64,000 nucleotides of DNA from Mesorhizobium sp. M2D.F.Ca.ET.226.01.1.1 (lineage in GTDB: Bacteria > Pseudomonadota > Alphaproteobacteria > Rhizobiales > Rhizobiaceae). The DNA lies in the NCBI RefSeq assembly GCF_004022705.2, contig NZ_RZOY02000001.1, positions 688,956 to 752,955 on the forward strand, read 5' to 3'. A program made the translations under genes and the position numbers. Each line of letters opens with the position of its first letter. Positions within the stretch are counted from its first letter, which is position 1. The notes under the pieces are model-generated. The model worked only from the letters and a program-made list of their open reading frames with translations. It was not told where the DNA came from and did no database searches. Shown one piece after another: positions 16,214-24,239 of this stretch.

Positions 16214-16612
16214 GAGGCAAAAGCCAAAATGATCGCCGGCATCGACCATTTCGTGCTGACGGTTCGCTCGGTCGAAGCGACCTGCGACTTCTACACGCGC
16301 GTGCTCGGCATGCGGCGACTGGACGAGCCGAACCGGCCGACCGCCCTTCTGTTCGGCCCGCAGAAGATCAACCTGCATGAAACCGGTCGTACTTTCGAGC
16401 CGAAGGCGAAGGCGCCGACGCCGGGTTCCGGCGATTTCTGTCTCGTGGCCGCGGTGCCGCTTGCCGAAGTCCAGGCCAGCCTTGCGGCCAATGGCGTGGG
16501 GACCGAAGTCGGCCCGGTCGAGCGCATCGGTGCGCGCGGCGCGATGATGTCGGTCTATTTCCGCGATCCCGACGACAATCTGGTCGAGGTCAGCGAGTAC
16601 CGGCTCGATTGA
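16208..16612 (+). CDS. VOC-family (glyoxalase-like) protein
   Basis: A 134-residue vicinal-oxygen-chelate protein. It shows the two beta-alpha-beta-beta-beta units: IDHFVLTVRSVEATCDFYTRVLGM (about 10-33) and FCLVAAVPLAEVQASLAANGV (about 75-100), with metal-ligand candidates His in GIDHFV and Glu in NLVEVSEY. Length matches virulence-protein-like members such as YwbC. The substrate cannot be told. Start ATG and ribosome-binding site both lie inside a palindromic repeat. The 3' end overlaps the convergent GNAT gene by 23 bases. Confidence 0.85.
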   Translation: MHEAKAKMIAGIDHFVLTVRSVEATCDFYTRVLGMRRLDEPNRPTALLFGPQKINLHETGRTFEPKAKAPTPGSGDFCLVAAVPLAEVQASLAANGVGTEVGPVERIGARGAMMSVYFRDPDDNLVEVSEYRLD

Positions 16613-17120
16613 GATCGAGCCGCATGGCGCAACGCTGGTCCGAAGGCATGCCGTGTTCGACTTCGTCGCCGAGCAGGCTGGCCAACCGTTCGTCGATCTC
16701 GGCGCCCTCCAGGACACGAAATCCGAACTTGCGATAGAAGGGCGCGTTCCAGGGGACGGCGCGAAACGTGGTCAGCGTCACCCCCGCCAAGCCGCGCCGC
16801 CGGGCGTCCGCGACCGCCCGCTCGAGCAGCGCCCGGCCGATGCCTTGGCCCTGCCGGTCGAGGTCCACGTCCAACTCACAGATATGCAGCGCATCGCCCT
16901 CGATCCCGGCGCTCAGGAAGCCGACCAGCCGGTCCTCCTCGTCGGCGGCAACCCAGCATGCGCCTCCGGCGATCAGCGCGCGGTGTCGCTCGACGCTGAC
17001 ATTGTCCCCGTCGGCGAGCCACGCCAGTTCCGCGATGGTGCGAAACGCTTCTCCGGCCGATTGTTCGATGGCCGGCAATGCCTTTGCGTCCTCGGACCGC
17101 GCCGGTCGAATGGTGATCAT
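16590..17120 (-). CDS. GNAT-family N-acetyltransferase
   Basis: A 176-residue acetyl-CoA-dependent acetyltransferase. The fold runs from ITIRPARSEDAKALPAIEQ through CELDVDLDRQGQGIGRALLE, where DRQGQGIGRAL (about 93-103) is the acetyl-CoA pyrophosphate loop, to NAPFYRKFGFR. The acceptor is unknown. It is convergent with and overlaps the VOC gene end by 23 bases. Confidence 0.88.
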   Translation of the reverse strand: MITIRPARSEDAKALPAIEQSAGEAFRTIAELAWLADGDNVSVERHRALIAGGACWVAADEEDRLVGFLSAGIEGDALHICELDVDLDRQGQGIGRALLERAVADARRRGLAGVTLTTFRAVPWNAPFYRKFGFRVLEGAEIDERLASLLGDEVEHGMPSDQRCAMRLDLNRAGTR

Positions 17121-17337
17121 TGGTGCCGCATAACCCTATTCTTTTCCTCAGTTTCGCCAGAAATGAGGCTCTTGTAACAGCCTGCGGCAGACCATCGCGG
17201 CGGCGTTTCGTTGTTACGCGGCCTGGCGGTCTCTATATCAGAGTCTTGTTGCCTTTCTGCGCCCTGGAAGCGCAAGATGTGTTGGCGCGACCCGGTGGGC
17301 AGGGGCAGCGCGTGTTTGGACCGGGAACTGGAACAGA

Positions 17338-17925
17338 GTGCTTTTTCGACGCCGAGTGCCTGATGGCCTCCTGGAGCGGGTGCGTACTTATCTTTGGCCG
17401 CGCCGCTCGTTCTCACGTTCCGTGCAGTATTTCTCCAAGCGCATCCTGCGGCTGAAGTCGACGCCGCATTCGGTCGCCGCCGGCGTCGCCGCGGGTGTTT
17501 TTGCCTCCTTCTTCCCGCTTGGCGCCCATTTCGTGGTTGCCGCGGTGCTTTGCTGGGTGATCGCCGGCAATCTGGTCGCGGCGGCGCTTGGCGCGGTGTT
17601 TTTCGGCAATCCGCTGACCTCCCCGCTACTGTGGGGCGCGTCCTGGGAAATCGGCAAACTGATCCTGCGTGAGCGTCTGCCCAAGCACGGGCCGCCCGAG
17701 CATCTCGGCGAAATGATGCACAAGCTCTCCTTCGCCAAGCTCTGGCATCCCGTTCTGGAGCCGATGCTCATCGGCGCGGTGCTGCTTGGCCTAATCTTCG
17801 GCCTTCTGTTCTATGTCATCACGCGCTGGGGCATGACCGTGTTTCGCGAGCAGCGCAGGAAGCGCATGGCCGAGCGCGCCGAGAAGAAGGCGCGGCAGGG
17901 TGGACGGGAAATGCCGGCGCAATGA
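17338..17925 (+). CDS. DUF2062 membrane protein
   Basis: A 195-residue inner-membrane protein with the DUF2062 domain: [34 protein letters not shown] (about 45-85), [16 protein letters not shown] (about 97-112) and a final transmembrane segment near 145-167, then a basic tail rich in Arg and Lys. Function is unknown; homologues often lie beside pyrimidine, pyridoxine or acpS genes in alphaproteobacteria. The start is GTG at 17338. Its TGA stop overlaps the acpS ATG, so the two are translationally coupled. Confidence 0.85.
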   Translation: MLFRRRVPDGLLERVRTYLWPRRSFSRSVQYFSKRILRLKSTPHSVAAGVAAGVFASFFPLGAHFVVAAVLCWVIAGNLVAAALGAVFFGNPLTSPLLWGASWEIGKLILRERLPKHGPPEHLGEMMHKLSFAKLWHPVLEPMLIGAVLLGLIFGLLFYVITRWGMTVFREQRRKRMAERAEKKARQGGREMPAQ

Positions 17926-18335
17926 TCATCGGCATCGGCAGCGACCTCATCGACATCAGACGCATCGAGAAATCGCTGGAGCGGCACGGCGCGCGTTTCG
18001 TCCAACGCATCTACACCGAGGTCGAGCAGGCCAAGTCGGAAAAGCGCGCCGCCCGCGCCGCGTCCTATGCCAAGCGCTTCGCCGCCAAGGAGGCCTGCGC
18101 CAAGGCGCTGGGTACAGGCATGGCCGAGGGCGTCTTCTGGCGCGACATGGGCGTGGTCAACCTGCCGAGCGGCGCGCCGACCATGGCGCTGACCGGCGGC
18201 GCCGCGGCCAGGCTGGAGAAGATCCTGCCGAAAGGCCACCGCGCGCTCATCCACCTCACCATCACCGATGATTTCCCGCTTGCTCAAGCCTTTGTGATCA
18301 TCGAGGCGGTGCCCGCCGAACAAGCGCCACATTGA
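17922..18335 (+). CDS. acpS: Holo-[acyl-carrier-protein] synthase
   Basis: A 137-residue phosphopantetheinyl transferase that moves 4'-phosphopantetheine from CoA to acyl carrier protein. Motifs: [22 protein letters not shown] at the start, with the Mg-binding Asp in GSDLID (about 7-9), and [17 protein letters not shown] (about 46-62) with the catalytic Glu of the KEA motif. Length is normal. It overlaps the DUF2062 stop by four bases (ATGA) and is followed by lepB, rnc and era. Confidence 0.96.
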   Translation: MIIGIGSDLIDIRRIEKSLERHGARFVQRIYTEVEQAKSEKRAARAASYAKRFAAKEACAKALGTGMAEGVFWRDMGVVNLPSGAPTMALTGGAAARLEKILPKGHRALIHLTITDDFPLAQAFVIIEAVPAEQAPH

Positions 18336-18414
18336 TTCCATCTGACCACCAGCGGCATGACGTTGCCCAGCGCGCGCCGAGACTCTATACCAACATCGCA
18401 CAATCGAGGACGAC

Positions 18415-19164
18415 ATGAGCGTGGCTGAAAAATCGCAGAAGAAATCCGGCGGGCTTGGTGAGACCTTTTCCGTCATCATCCAGGCTCTGCTTCTCGCGCT
18501 CGTCATCCGCACACTGCTCTTCCAGCCCTTCTCCATTCCGTCCGGCTCGATGCGGCCGACGCTCCTCGAAGGCGACTATCTCTTTGTCACCAAATGGGCC
18601 TATGGCTATTCGCGCTATTCGCTGCCGTTCGGCCCCGATCTCTTCTCGGGCCGCATCTGGGGCTCGGAACCCAAGCGTGGCGACGTGGTGGTGTTCAAGT
18701 TCCCGCCGGATCCGTCGGTCGACTACATCAAGCGCGTCGTCGGCCTGCCCGGCGACAAGATCCAGATGAAGAACGGCCAGCTTTTCATCAACGACGTCGG
18801 CGTGCCGCGCGAAAAGACCGGCCAGATCGACAATCCAGATGTCACCGAGGAAAACCGGCCGATCGACGTCTATCGCGAAACGCTGCCGAACGGCGTCAGC
18901 TACGACACGCTCGACATCAATTCCGATTCGATCGGCGACAACACGCGCGAATTCGTCGTGCCGGCCGGCCACTATTTCATGATGGGCGACAATCGCGACA
19001 ATTCTTCCGACAGCCGCTTCGCCGTCGGCTTTGTTCCGGCCGAGAACCTCGTCGGCCGCGCCAACCTCATCTTCTTCTCGATCGCCGGCAAGGCGAGCCC
19101 GCTCGAGATCTGGAAGTGGCCGTCGCTGATGCGTGCCGGGCGCCTGTTCCATTTCGTCCACTAG
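18415..19164 (+). CDS. lepB: Signal peptidase I
   Basis: A 249-residue inner-membrane serine peptidase that removes signal peptides from exported proteins. One N-terminal transmembrane helix (about 18-38) precedes the catalytic Ser45 in IPSGSMRPTLLEGD and the general-base Lys106 in DYIKRVVGLPGD; the later box GDNRDNSSDSRF (about 190) is also present. All family boxes are intact. It stands between acpS and rnc in the conserved lepB-rnc-era-recO arrangement. Confidence 0.97.
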   Translation: MSVAEKSQKKSGGLGETFSVIIQALLLALVIRTLLFQPFSIPSGSMRPTLLEGDYLFVTKWAYGYSRYSLPFGPDLFSGRIWGSEPKRGDVVVFKFPPDPSVDYIKRVVGLPGDKIQMKNGQLFINDVGVPREKTGQIDNPDVTEENRPIDVYRETLPNGVSYDTLDINSDSIGDNTREFVVPAGHYFMMGDNRDNSSDSRFAVGFVPAENLVGRANLIFFSIAGKASPLEIWKWPSLMRAGRLFHFVH

Positions 19165-19168
19165 AGCG

Positions 19169-19885
19169 ATGGCGGCCAGCAAGCGTTTGACAGCCGACGC
19201 CCTTGCCGAGGCGCTTGCCCCGCGCACCGGCCACGCCTTCGTCGACCGGCAGCGCCTGCAGCGGGCGCTGACCCACGCCAGCGCGCGTTCGAGCCATGCC
19301 GGCGTCGATTACGAGCGCTTCGAATTCCTGGGCGACCGCGTTCTCGGCCTTGTCGTCGCCGACATGCTGCTCGCGACCTTTCCCGAGGCCGCCGAGGGCG
19401 AGCTTTCGCTGCGCCTCAACGCGCTGGTCAATGCCGAGGCGCTGTCCGAAATCGCCGAGGAGATCGGGCTGCCCGAACTGGTGCGCGCCGGCTCCGACGT
19501 GCGCAATCTCGAAGGGCGCAAGCGCACCAATCTGCGCGCCGACGCGCTGGAGTCGCTGATTGCCGTGCTTTATCTGGATGGTGGTCTGGACGCTGCCCGC
19601 GCCTTCATCCACCGCTACTGGCAGCCGCGCTCGCAGGCCATAGGTGCGGCGCGCCGCGACGCCAAGACCGAATTGCAGGAATGGGCGCACCAGGCGGCCG
19701 CCGGCGCCGTGCCGGCCTACCGCATCGACGCCCGCGAGGGGCCGGACCACGACCCGCTGTTCACCGTCAGCGTCAAGGTCGGCTCATTTGCCCCGGCGAC
19801 CGGCAGCGGCCGTTCCAAGCGCGAGGCCGAGCAGGCCGCGGCGGCTACTCTTTTGCTGCGCGAAGGCGTATGGAGCGCGGCATGA
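19169..19885 (+). CDS. rnc: Ribonuclease III
   Basis: A 238-residue dsRNA endonuclease that processes rRNA precursors and regulatory duplexes. The RNase III signature ERFEFLGDRVLGLVVADML (about 45-63) supplies the catalytic Glu and Asp, and a C-terminal double-stranded RNA-binding domain (about 165-235, TELQEWAH, SKREAEQAAAATLL) follows. The ATG at 19169 begins five bases after the lepB stop and gives the usual length. The TGA stop overlaps the era ATG. Confidence 0.97.
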   Translation: MAASKRLTADALAEALAPRTGHAFVDRQRLQRALTHASARSSHAGVDYERFEFLGDRVLGLVVADMLLATFPEAAEGELSLRLNALVNAEALSEIAEEIGLPELVRAGSDVRNLEGRKRTNLRADALESLIAVLYLDGGLDAARAFIHRYWQPRSQAIGAARRDAKTELQEWAHQAAAGAVPAYRIDAREGPDHDPLFTVSVKVGSFAPATGSGRSKREAEQAAAATLLLREGVWSAA

Positions 19886-20802
19886 CGGAAATTGAAACCT
19901 CTGAAGTCCCCGCGACGCGCTCCGGGTTCGTCGCGCTGATCGGCGCGCCCAATGCCGGCAAGTCGACGCTGGTCAACCAGCTGGTCGGCGCCAAGGTGTC
20001 GATCGTGACGCATAAGGTACAGACCACCCGCTCCATCGTGCGCGGCATCGCCACGCACGAAAACGCGCAGATCGTCTTCGTCGATACGCCCGGCATCTTC
20101 AAGCCGAAGCGACGGCTGGACACCGCCATGGTCACCACCGCCTGGGGCGGCGCCAAGGATGCCGATGTCGTGGTGCTTCTGATCGACGCCGAGCGCGGCA
20201 TCAAGGGCGATGCCGATGCCATCCTTGACCGGCTGAAGGACGTCCGCCAGCCGATGCTGCTTGTTCTCAACAAGGTCGACCGCGTCAAGCCGGAGACGCT
20301 ACTGGCGCTGGCCGCGACCGCGAACGAACGCGTGCCGTTCAAGCGCACCTTCATGGTCTCGGCGCTCACCGGCTCCGGCTGCAAGGACCTGCTCGACTAT
20401 CTCGCCGAGACGTTGCCCGCCGGCCCCTGGTACTATCCGGAAGACCAGATCTCCGACTTGCCGATGCGTCAGCTCGCGGCCGAGATCACCCGCGAAAAGC
20501 TTTATCTGAGGCTGCATCAGGAACTTCCTTATTCCTCGCATATCGAAACCGAGAAATGGGAAGAGAAGAAGGACGGCTCGGTGCGCATCGAACAGGTCAT
20601 CTATGTCGAGCGCGACAGCCAGAAAAAGATCGTGCTTGGCCACAAGGGCGAGACGATCCGCGCCATCGGCCAGGCCGCGCGCACCGAGATCGCCGAGATC
20701 CTCGAGCAGAAGGTGCACCTCTTCCTGTTCGTGAAAGTGCGCGAGAACTGGGGCGACGACCCCGAGCGCTACCGCGAGATGGGGCTGGAGTTTCCGCATT
20801 AG
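19882..20802 (+). CDS. era: GTPase Era
   Basis: A 306-residue GTPase needed for 30S subunit maturation; it binds the 3' end of 16S rRNA. G motifs: P-loop GAPNAGKST (about 16-24), DTPG (about 70), NKVD (about 130). The C-terminal KH domain is marked by GHKGETIRAIGQAAR (about 255-270). The start codon overlaps the rnc stop (ATGA). Confidence 0.97.
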   Translation: MTEIETSEVPATRSGFVALIGAPNAGKSTLVNQLVGAKVSIVTHKVQTTRSIVRGIATHENAQIVFVDTPGIFKPKRRLDTAMVTTAWGGAKDADVVVLLIDAERGIKGDADAILDRLKDVRQPMLLVLNKVDRVKPETLLALAATANERVPFKRTFMVSALTGSGCKDLLDYLAETLPAGPWYYPEDQISDLPMRQLAAEITREKLYLRLHQELPYSSHIETEKWEEKKDGSVRIEQVIYVERDSQKKIVLGHKGETIRAIGQAARTEIAEILEQKVHLFLFVKVRENWGDDPERYREMGLEFPH

Positions 20803-20824
20803 CGTCATCATTGATGCCGGTCTG

Positions 20825-21682
20825 GTGCGCCGGCTGGTCGATGCGCAGTTCCTTGACTGGCGGGATCTGCCGGTCAGCCCGGTCGCCTTCGGCGGCTGGG
20901 ACAACCGCACCTTCCATCTCGGCGACGAGATGGCGGTGCGCCTGCCGAGCGCCGCGCCCTATGCGCTGCAGGTCGAGAAGGAACAGCGCTGGCTGCCGAG
21001 ATTGGCACCCCTCCTGCCGCTGCCCATTCCGACGCCGCTGGCCATGGGCGAACCGGCGGAATTCTATCCTTGGCATTGGTCCGTCTATCGCTGGATCGAA
21101 GGCGAGACGGCGAAGACTGCGCACATCGCCGACCTTCAGGCGTTCGCAATCGCGCTGGCCGATTTCCTCGTTGCCTTGAGGCGTATCGATCCGACGGACG
21201 GACCTGCGCCGGGCCAGCACAATTTCTACCGCGGCGGTCCGGTTAGCGTTTATGACGGAGAGGCGAGGCAAGCCATCGCCGCGCTCGAAGGCCGCATCGA
21301 CACGCGGGCCGCCACAACCGTCTGGGAAGCAGCCCTTGCCGCCGCCTGGCACGGCTCGCCGGTCTGGTTCCACGGCGACGTCGCTTGGGGCAACCTCCTC
21401 GTCGAGGACGGCAGCTTGAGCGCCGTCATCGATTTCGGCACATCAGGCATCGGCGATCCATCCTGCGACCTTGCCATCGCTTGGACCTTCTTTGAAGGTG
21501 CGAACCGCGAGGCCTTTCGCGAACGCATTGACGTCGATGACGCGACCTGGGCGCGCGGCCGCGGCTGGACGCTGTGGAAAGCGCTGATCACCGTTGCCGG
21601 ACACGACGCCAACCAGGCGGAGGCCGCAAGGCAGCGCCGTGTGATCGACGAGGTGCTGGCGGATCACCGGAAATGGGCGTGA
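20825..21682 (+). CDS. Aminoglycoside phosphotransferase (APH)-family kinase
   Basis: A 285-residue protein kinase-like phosphotransferase. The ATP-lobe FGGWDNRTFHLGDEMAVRLP (about 24-44) is followed by the catalytic loop HGDVAWGNLL (about 180) and the metal-binding IDFGTSGIGD (about 203). The family phosphorylates small molecules such as aminoglycosides, macrolides or metabolites; chromosomal rhizobial members are usually not resistance genes. The start is uncertain: GTG at 20825 is the first standard codon in frame, but homology-like sequence seems to reach about nine codons further upstream, almost to the era stop. Confidence 0.85.
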   Translation: MRRLVDAQFLDWRDLPVSPVAFGGWDNRTFHLGDEMAVRLPSAAPYALQVEKEQRWLPRLAPLLPLPIPTPLAMGEPAEFYPWHWSVYRWIEGETAKTAHIADLQAFAIALADFLVALRRIDPTDGPAPGQHNFYRGGPVSVYDGEARQAIAALEGRIDTRAATTVWEAALAAAWHGSPVWFHGDVAWGNLLVEDGSLSAVIDFGTSGIGDPSCDLAIAWTFFEGANREAFRERIDVDDATWARGRGWTLWKALITVAGHDANQAEAARQRRVIDEVLADHRKWA

Positions 21683-21686
21683 TGGT

Positions 21687-22481
21687 TCAGGCAACTGCAA
21701 GCCGCGCCGCCGGCCGGCGCACGAAGCTTTCAGTGCCGTAATAGGCAACGATCGCGACCGCGATAACCGCCCAGATCGCGACACCGATCCACTGTTGCTG
21801 CACATAGTCGCCGTCGACGAACACCTTGCCGAGGAAGCGCACGCTGTTCTGGTGCGTGACATGCATCAGGATGGCGAGAAGCACGCTGCCGGTGTTCTGG
21901 TAGAGCCAGGTGAAGACGATGCCGGCCAGGACGACGTTGATCGTCCCGTAAAGGCTGAGGTCACCGATCAGGCCGAGCGGGAAATGCCAGATTGCCCATA
22001 TCGTGCCGAGGATCAGGCCGGCGGCGAGGGCCGAATGGTTGGCAAGCAGGCGCGGTGCTGCAAAGCCGCGCCAGCCGGGCTCCTCGCCAAGCGGGCCGCT
22101 GAAGACGGCGTAGAGCGCGATCATCGGCACGATTTCGGAGAAGGCCGGGACATTGCCCCAGGCAGGCGGCGCTGAGCCGAACAGCGGATTGATCAGGATC
22201 GAGGCGAGTTGCGCCCCGAACGGCAAGCCGAACGCCACCAGATACCAGATCGGCCGGACGCGCCATTTCACCATCGAGGCCAGGATGGCCTTGACTGCGC
22301 TCCAGCCTCCGGCAAGTGCCGCCACGATGAAGCCGGAAACCGCCGGTCCGAAGGTGAACCAGGGAATGCTCTCGCCATTGGACAGGTAGAACGGGACGAA
22401 GGCCAACCACGTCAGGCCGAGTGTCAGCGAAAAAAAGGCAGTCAATCGGTGCTTCCACACCAGGTTCAGGAAGGAAGTCAT
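21687..22481 (-). CDS. CPBP-family (CAAX-like) intramembrane metalloprotease
   Basis: A 264-residue membrane protein with about eight hydrophobic segments. The family's three active-site motifs are present: EEPGWRGFA (about 145-153), WAIWHFPLG (about 178-186) and HVTHQNS (about 220). Bacterial members include bacteriocin self-immunity proteins and proteases of unknown substrate. The ATG at 22481 has AAAGGA before it; a further ATG at 22526 is possible. It is convergent with the APH-family gene, only four bases apart. Confidence 0.85.
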   Translation of the reverse strand: MTSFLNLVWKHRLTAFFSLTLGLTWLAFVPFYLSNGESIPWFTFGPAVSGFIVAALAGGWSAVKAILASMVKWRVRPIWYLVAFGLPFGAQLASILINPLFGSAPPAWGNVPAFSEIVPMIALYAVFSGPLGEEPGWRGFAAPRLLANHSALAAGLILGTIWAIWHFPLGLIGDLSLYGTINVVLAGIVFTWLYQNTGSVLLAILMHVTHQNSVRFLGKVFVDGDYVQQQWIGVAIWAVIAVAIVAYYGTESFVRRPAARLAVA

Positions 22482-22741
22482 GTCGGATCCTTTCTCGGGC
22501 GGATCTGTGGGGGTTTCCCGGGCCACCGCTCAGTCGACGTGCCACGGCAAACCCAGCCGCGCCGTCGAACACATCGTCAATGCGTTGATGAACCTCGGTC
22601 AGCCGAAAATCCCGATCCCTTTCCGATGGATTTCCGATATTTGGCCGGCTCGGCCTCATCCCAATCCAAAATGTCAGGACGCGTCGGGCCTGGGGTGCCG
22701 AAATCTTGATTTCGCCACCCAACAGGTGAAAAGCTCCGCCC

Positions 22742-23500
22742 ATGGAATGGCGCGACGAGGGAATCGTTCTCGGCACTCGCAGGCATGGCGAAACCAGCGC
22801 CATCCTCGAGGTGATGACGCGCACCCATGGCCGCCATCTCGGCCTGGTGCGGGGAGGGCGCTCGCGCAAGCAGCAGCCTGTGCTGCAGCCCGGCAACCGC
22901 GTCGATCTCTTGTGGCGGGCGCGGCTCGACGAGCATCTCGGCATTTTCCAGGCCGAGGCGATCGAGATGAATGCCGCGCGGCTCATGGACAGCGCGATCG
23001 CCGTCTACGGCCTGCAGACCATGGCCGCGCATCTGAGGCTCCTGCCCGAGCGCGACGCCCATGGCGGTCTTTACGAGGCCCTTGCCGTGATGATTGCCCA
23101 TCTCAGCGATGCCGATGCGGCGGGCGAGCTGGTGGCGCGCTTCGAGCTGCTCATCCTCGATGAACTGGGCTTCGGCCTCGATCTCAGCCAATGCGCGGCG
23201 ACCGGGTCCAGGCAGGATCTCGCCTATGTCTCGCCGAAATCCGGCCGCGCCGTCTCCCGCGCGGCGGGTGCAGCCTGGCGCGACAAGATGCTGGCGCTGC
23301 CGGCCTTCCTGCAGCGCGGTTCCGGCCTGCGCGCCGATGCGGCAGCTCTGGAAGACGCCTTCCGGCTGAGCGGCTTCTTCTTCACCCGCCATGTCTACGA
23401 GCCGCGCGGCCTTGAGCCGCCCGACGCCCGCGCCGGCTTCCTGGCCGCGCTGCGCCGGCATCATGCGGCATTGAAGGCGATTGCCGGGCAAGAAGGATAG
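22742..23500 (+). CDS. recO: DNA repair protein RecO
   Basis: A 252-residue protein of the RecFOR pathway that loads RecA on single-stranded gaps covered by SSB. The N-terminal OB fold is recognisable ([30 protein letters not shown] region, about 1-75), followed by the helical domain with [23 protein letters not shown] (about 128-150), a hallmark of the family. Length is normal. It belongs to the era-recO block, from which it is separated here by the kinase and CPBP genes. Confidence 0.94.
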   Translation: MEWRDEGIVLGTRRHGETSAILEVMTRTHGRHLGLVRGGRSRKQQPVLQPGNRVDLLWRARLDEHLGIFQAEAIEMNAARLMDSAIAVYGLQTMAAHLRLLPERDAHGGLYEALAVMIAHLSDADAAGELVARFELLILDELGFGLDLSQCAATGSRQDLAYVSPKSGRAVSRAAGAAWRDKMLALPAFLQRGSGLRADAAALEDAFRLSGFFFTRHVYEPRGLEPPDARAGFLAALRRHHAALKAIAGQEG

Positions 23501-23508
23501 ACGGGTGC

Positions 23509-23973
23509 CTACTTCGCGCCGTGCCGTTCCAGGAAATCATCGAGCATGGGACGCTGGCCTTTCAGGATCTTGAGGCCGGCTTCGGGCAATGAAAACCAGG
23601 CGGCCCGATCCACTTCGGGGAATTCCTTCATTCTTCCCGATTTCGGCGGCCACTCCATGGTGAACATGTTGCTCTTGACGGCATTTGCATCGATATCGGC
23701 CTCGACGCTCCACGCCATGACGATTTTTCCGCCCGGCTGCTTGTAGCTGCCGAGCGGCTGGAAGTCGCCGTCGATGGCGATGCCAAGCTCCTCTTCGGCC
23801 TCGCGTCTGGCGGCTCCGAGCTCATCCTCGTCGTCGCCGATCAACCCTTTCGGAACAGACCACGCGCCCTCGTCCTTGCGCGCCCAGAACGGTCCGCCCG
23901 GGTGGACGAGCAGGAATTCGAACACGCCGGCGATGCGCCTGTGGATCAGCAGGCCGGCACTTCGCTGCGGCAT
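23509..23973 (-). CDS. NUDIX hydrolase
   Basis: A 154-residue pyrophosphohydrolase with a complete Nudix box: Gly in GLIGDDED, then ELGAARREAEEELGI (about 42-64), matching G-x5-E-x7-REUxEExGU. The N-terminus (QRSAGLLIHRR, FLLVHPGGPFW) and KQPGGKIVMAW suggest the YfcD-like or diadenosine-polyphosphate type; the substrate is not determined. It is convergent with recO. Confidence 0.88.
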   Translation of the reverse strand: MPQRSAGLLIHRRIAGVFEFLLVHPGGPFWARKDEGAWSVPKGLIGDDEDELGAARREAEEELGIAIDGDFQPLGSYKQPGGKIVMAWSVEADIDANAVKSNMFTMEWPPKSGRMKEFPEVDRAAWFSLPEAGLKILKGQRPMLDDFLERHGAK

Positions 23974-24239
23974 CGGTCACCTCACGGCTTTTCTTCGGTC
24001 GTAGGAGAGTAGCACGAGTATTTCGCCACCGAGGTCGCGCATTCTCGCCCGCGGCCTTTGCGGCCCAGCATAGGATAAACCGGCAAGTTGCTGGCAATCG
24101 GCGACGAACATGCTCGATCTTGTCGGCCCGATCTTGTTAGTCGGCCAAATCTTGTTGGTCGGCAAGACGCTGATTTGGACCAGCCGTCGCATTGCCGTAT
24201 TTATTGGCCACGACTGGTCTGGTTTTGAGGGAAACCGCC

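Noticed and set aside
22527-22741. Gene or RNA between the CPBP gene and recO
   Set aside because: Only short overlapping frames and no clear hairpin; probably promoter and spacer sequence.
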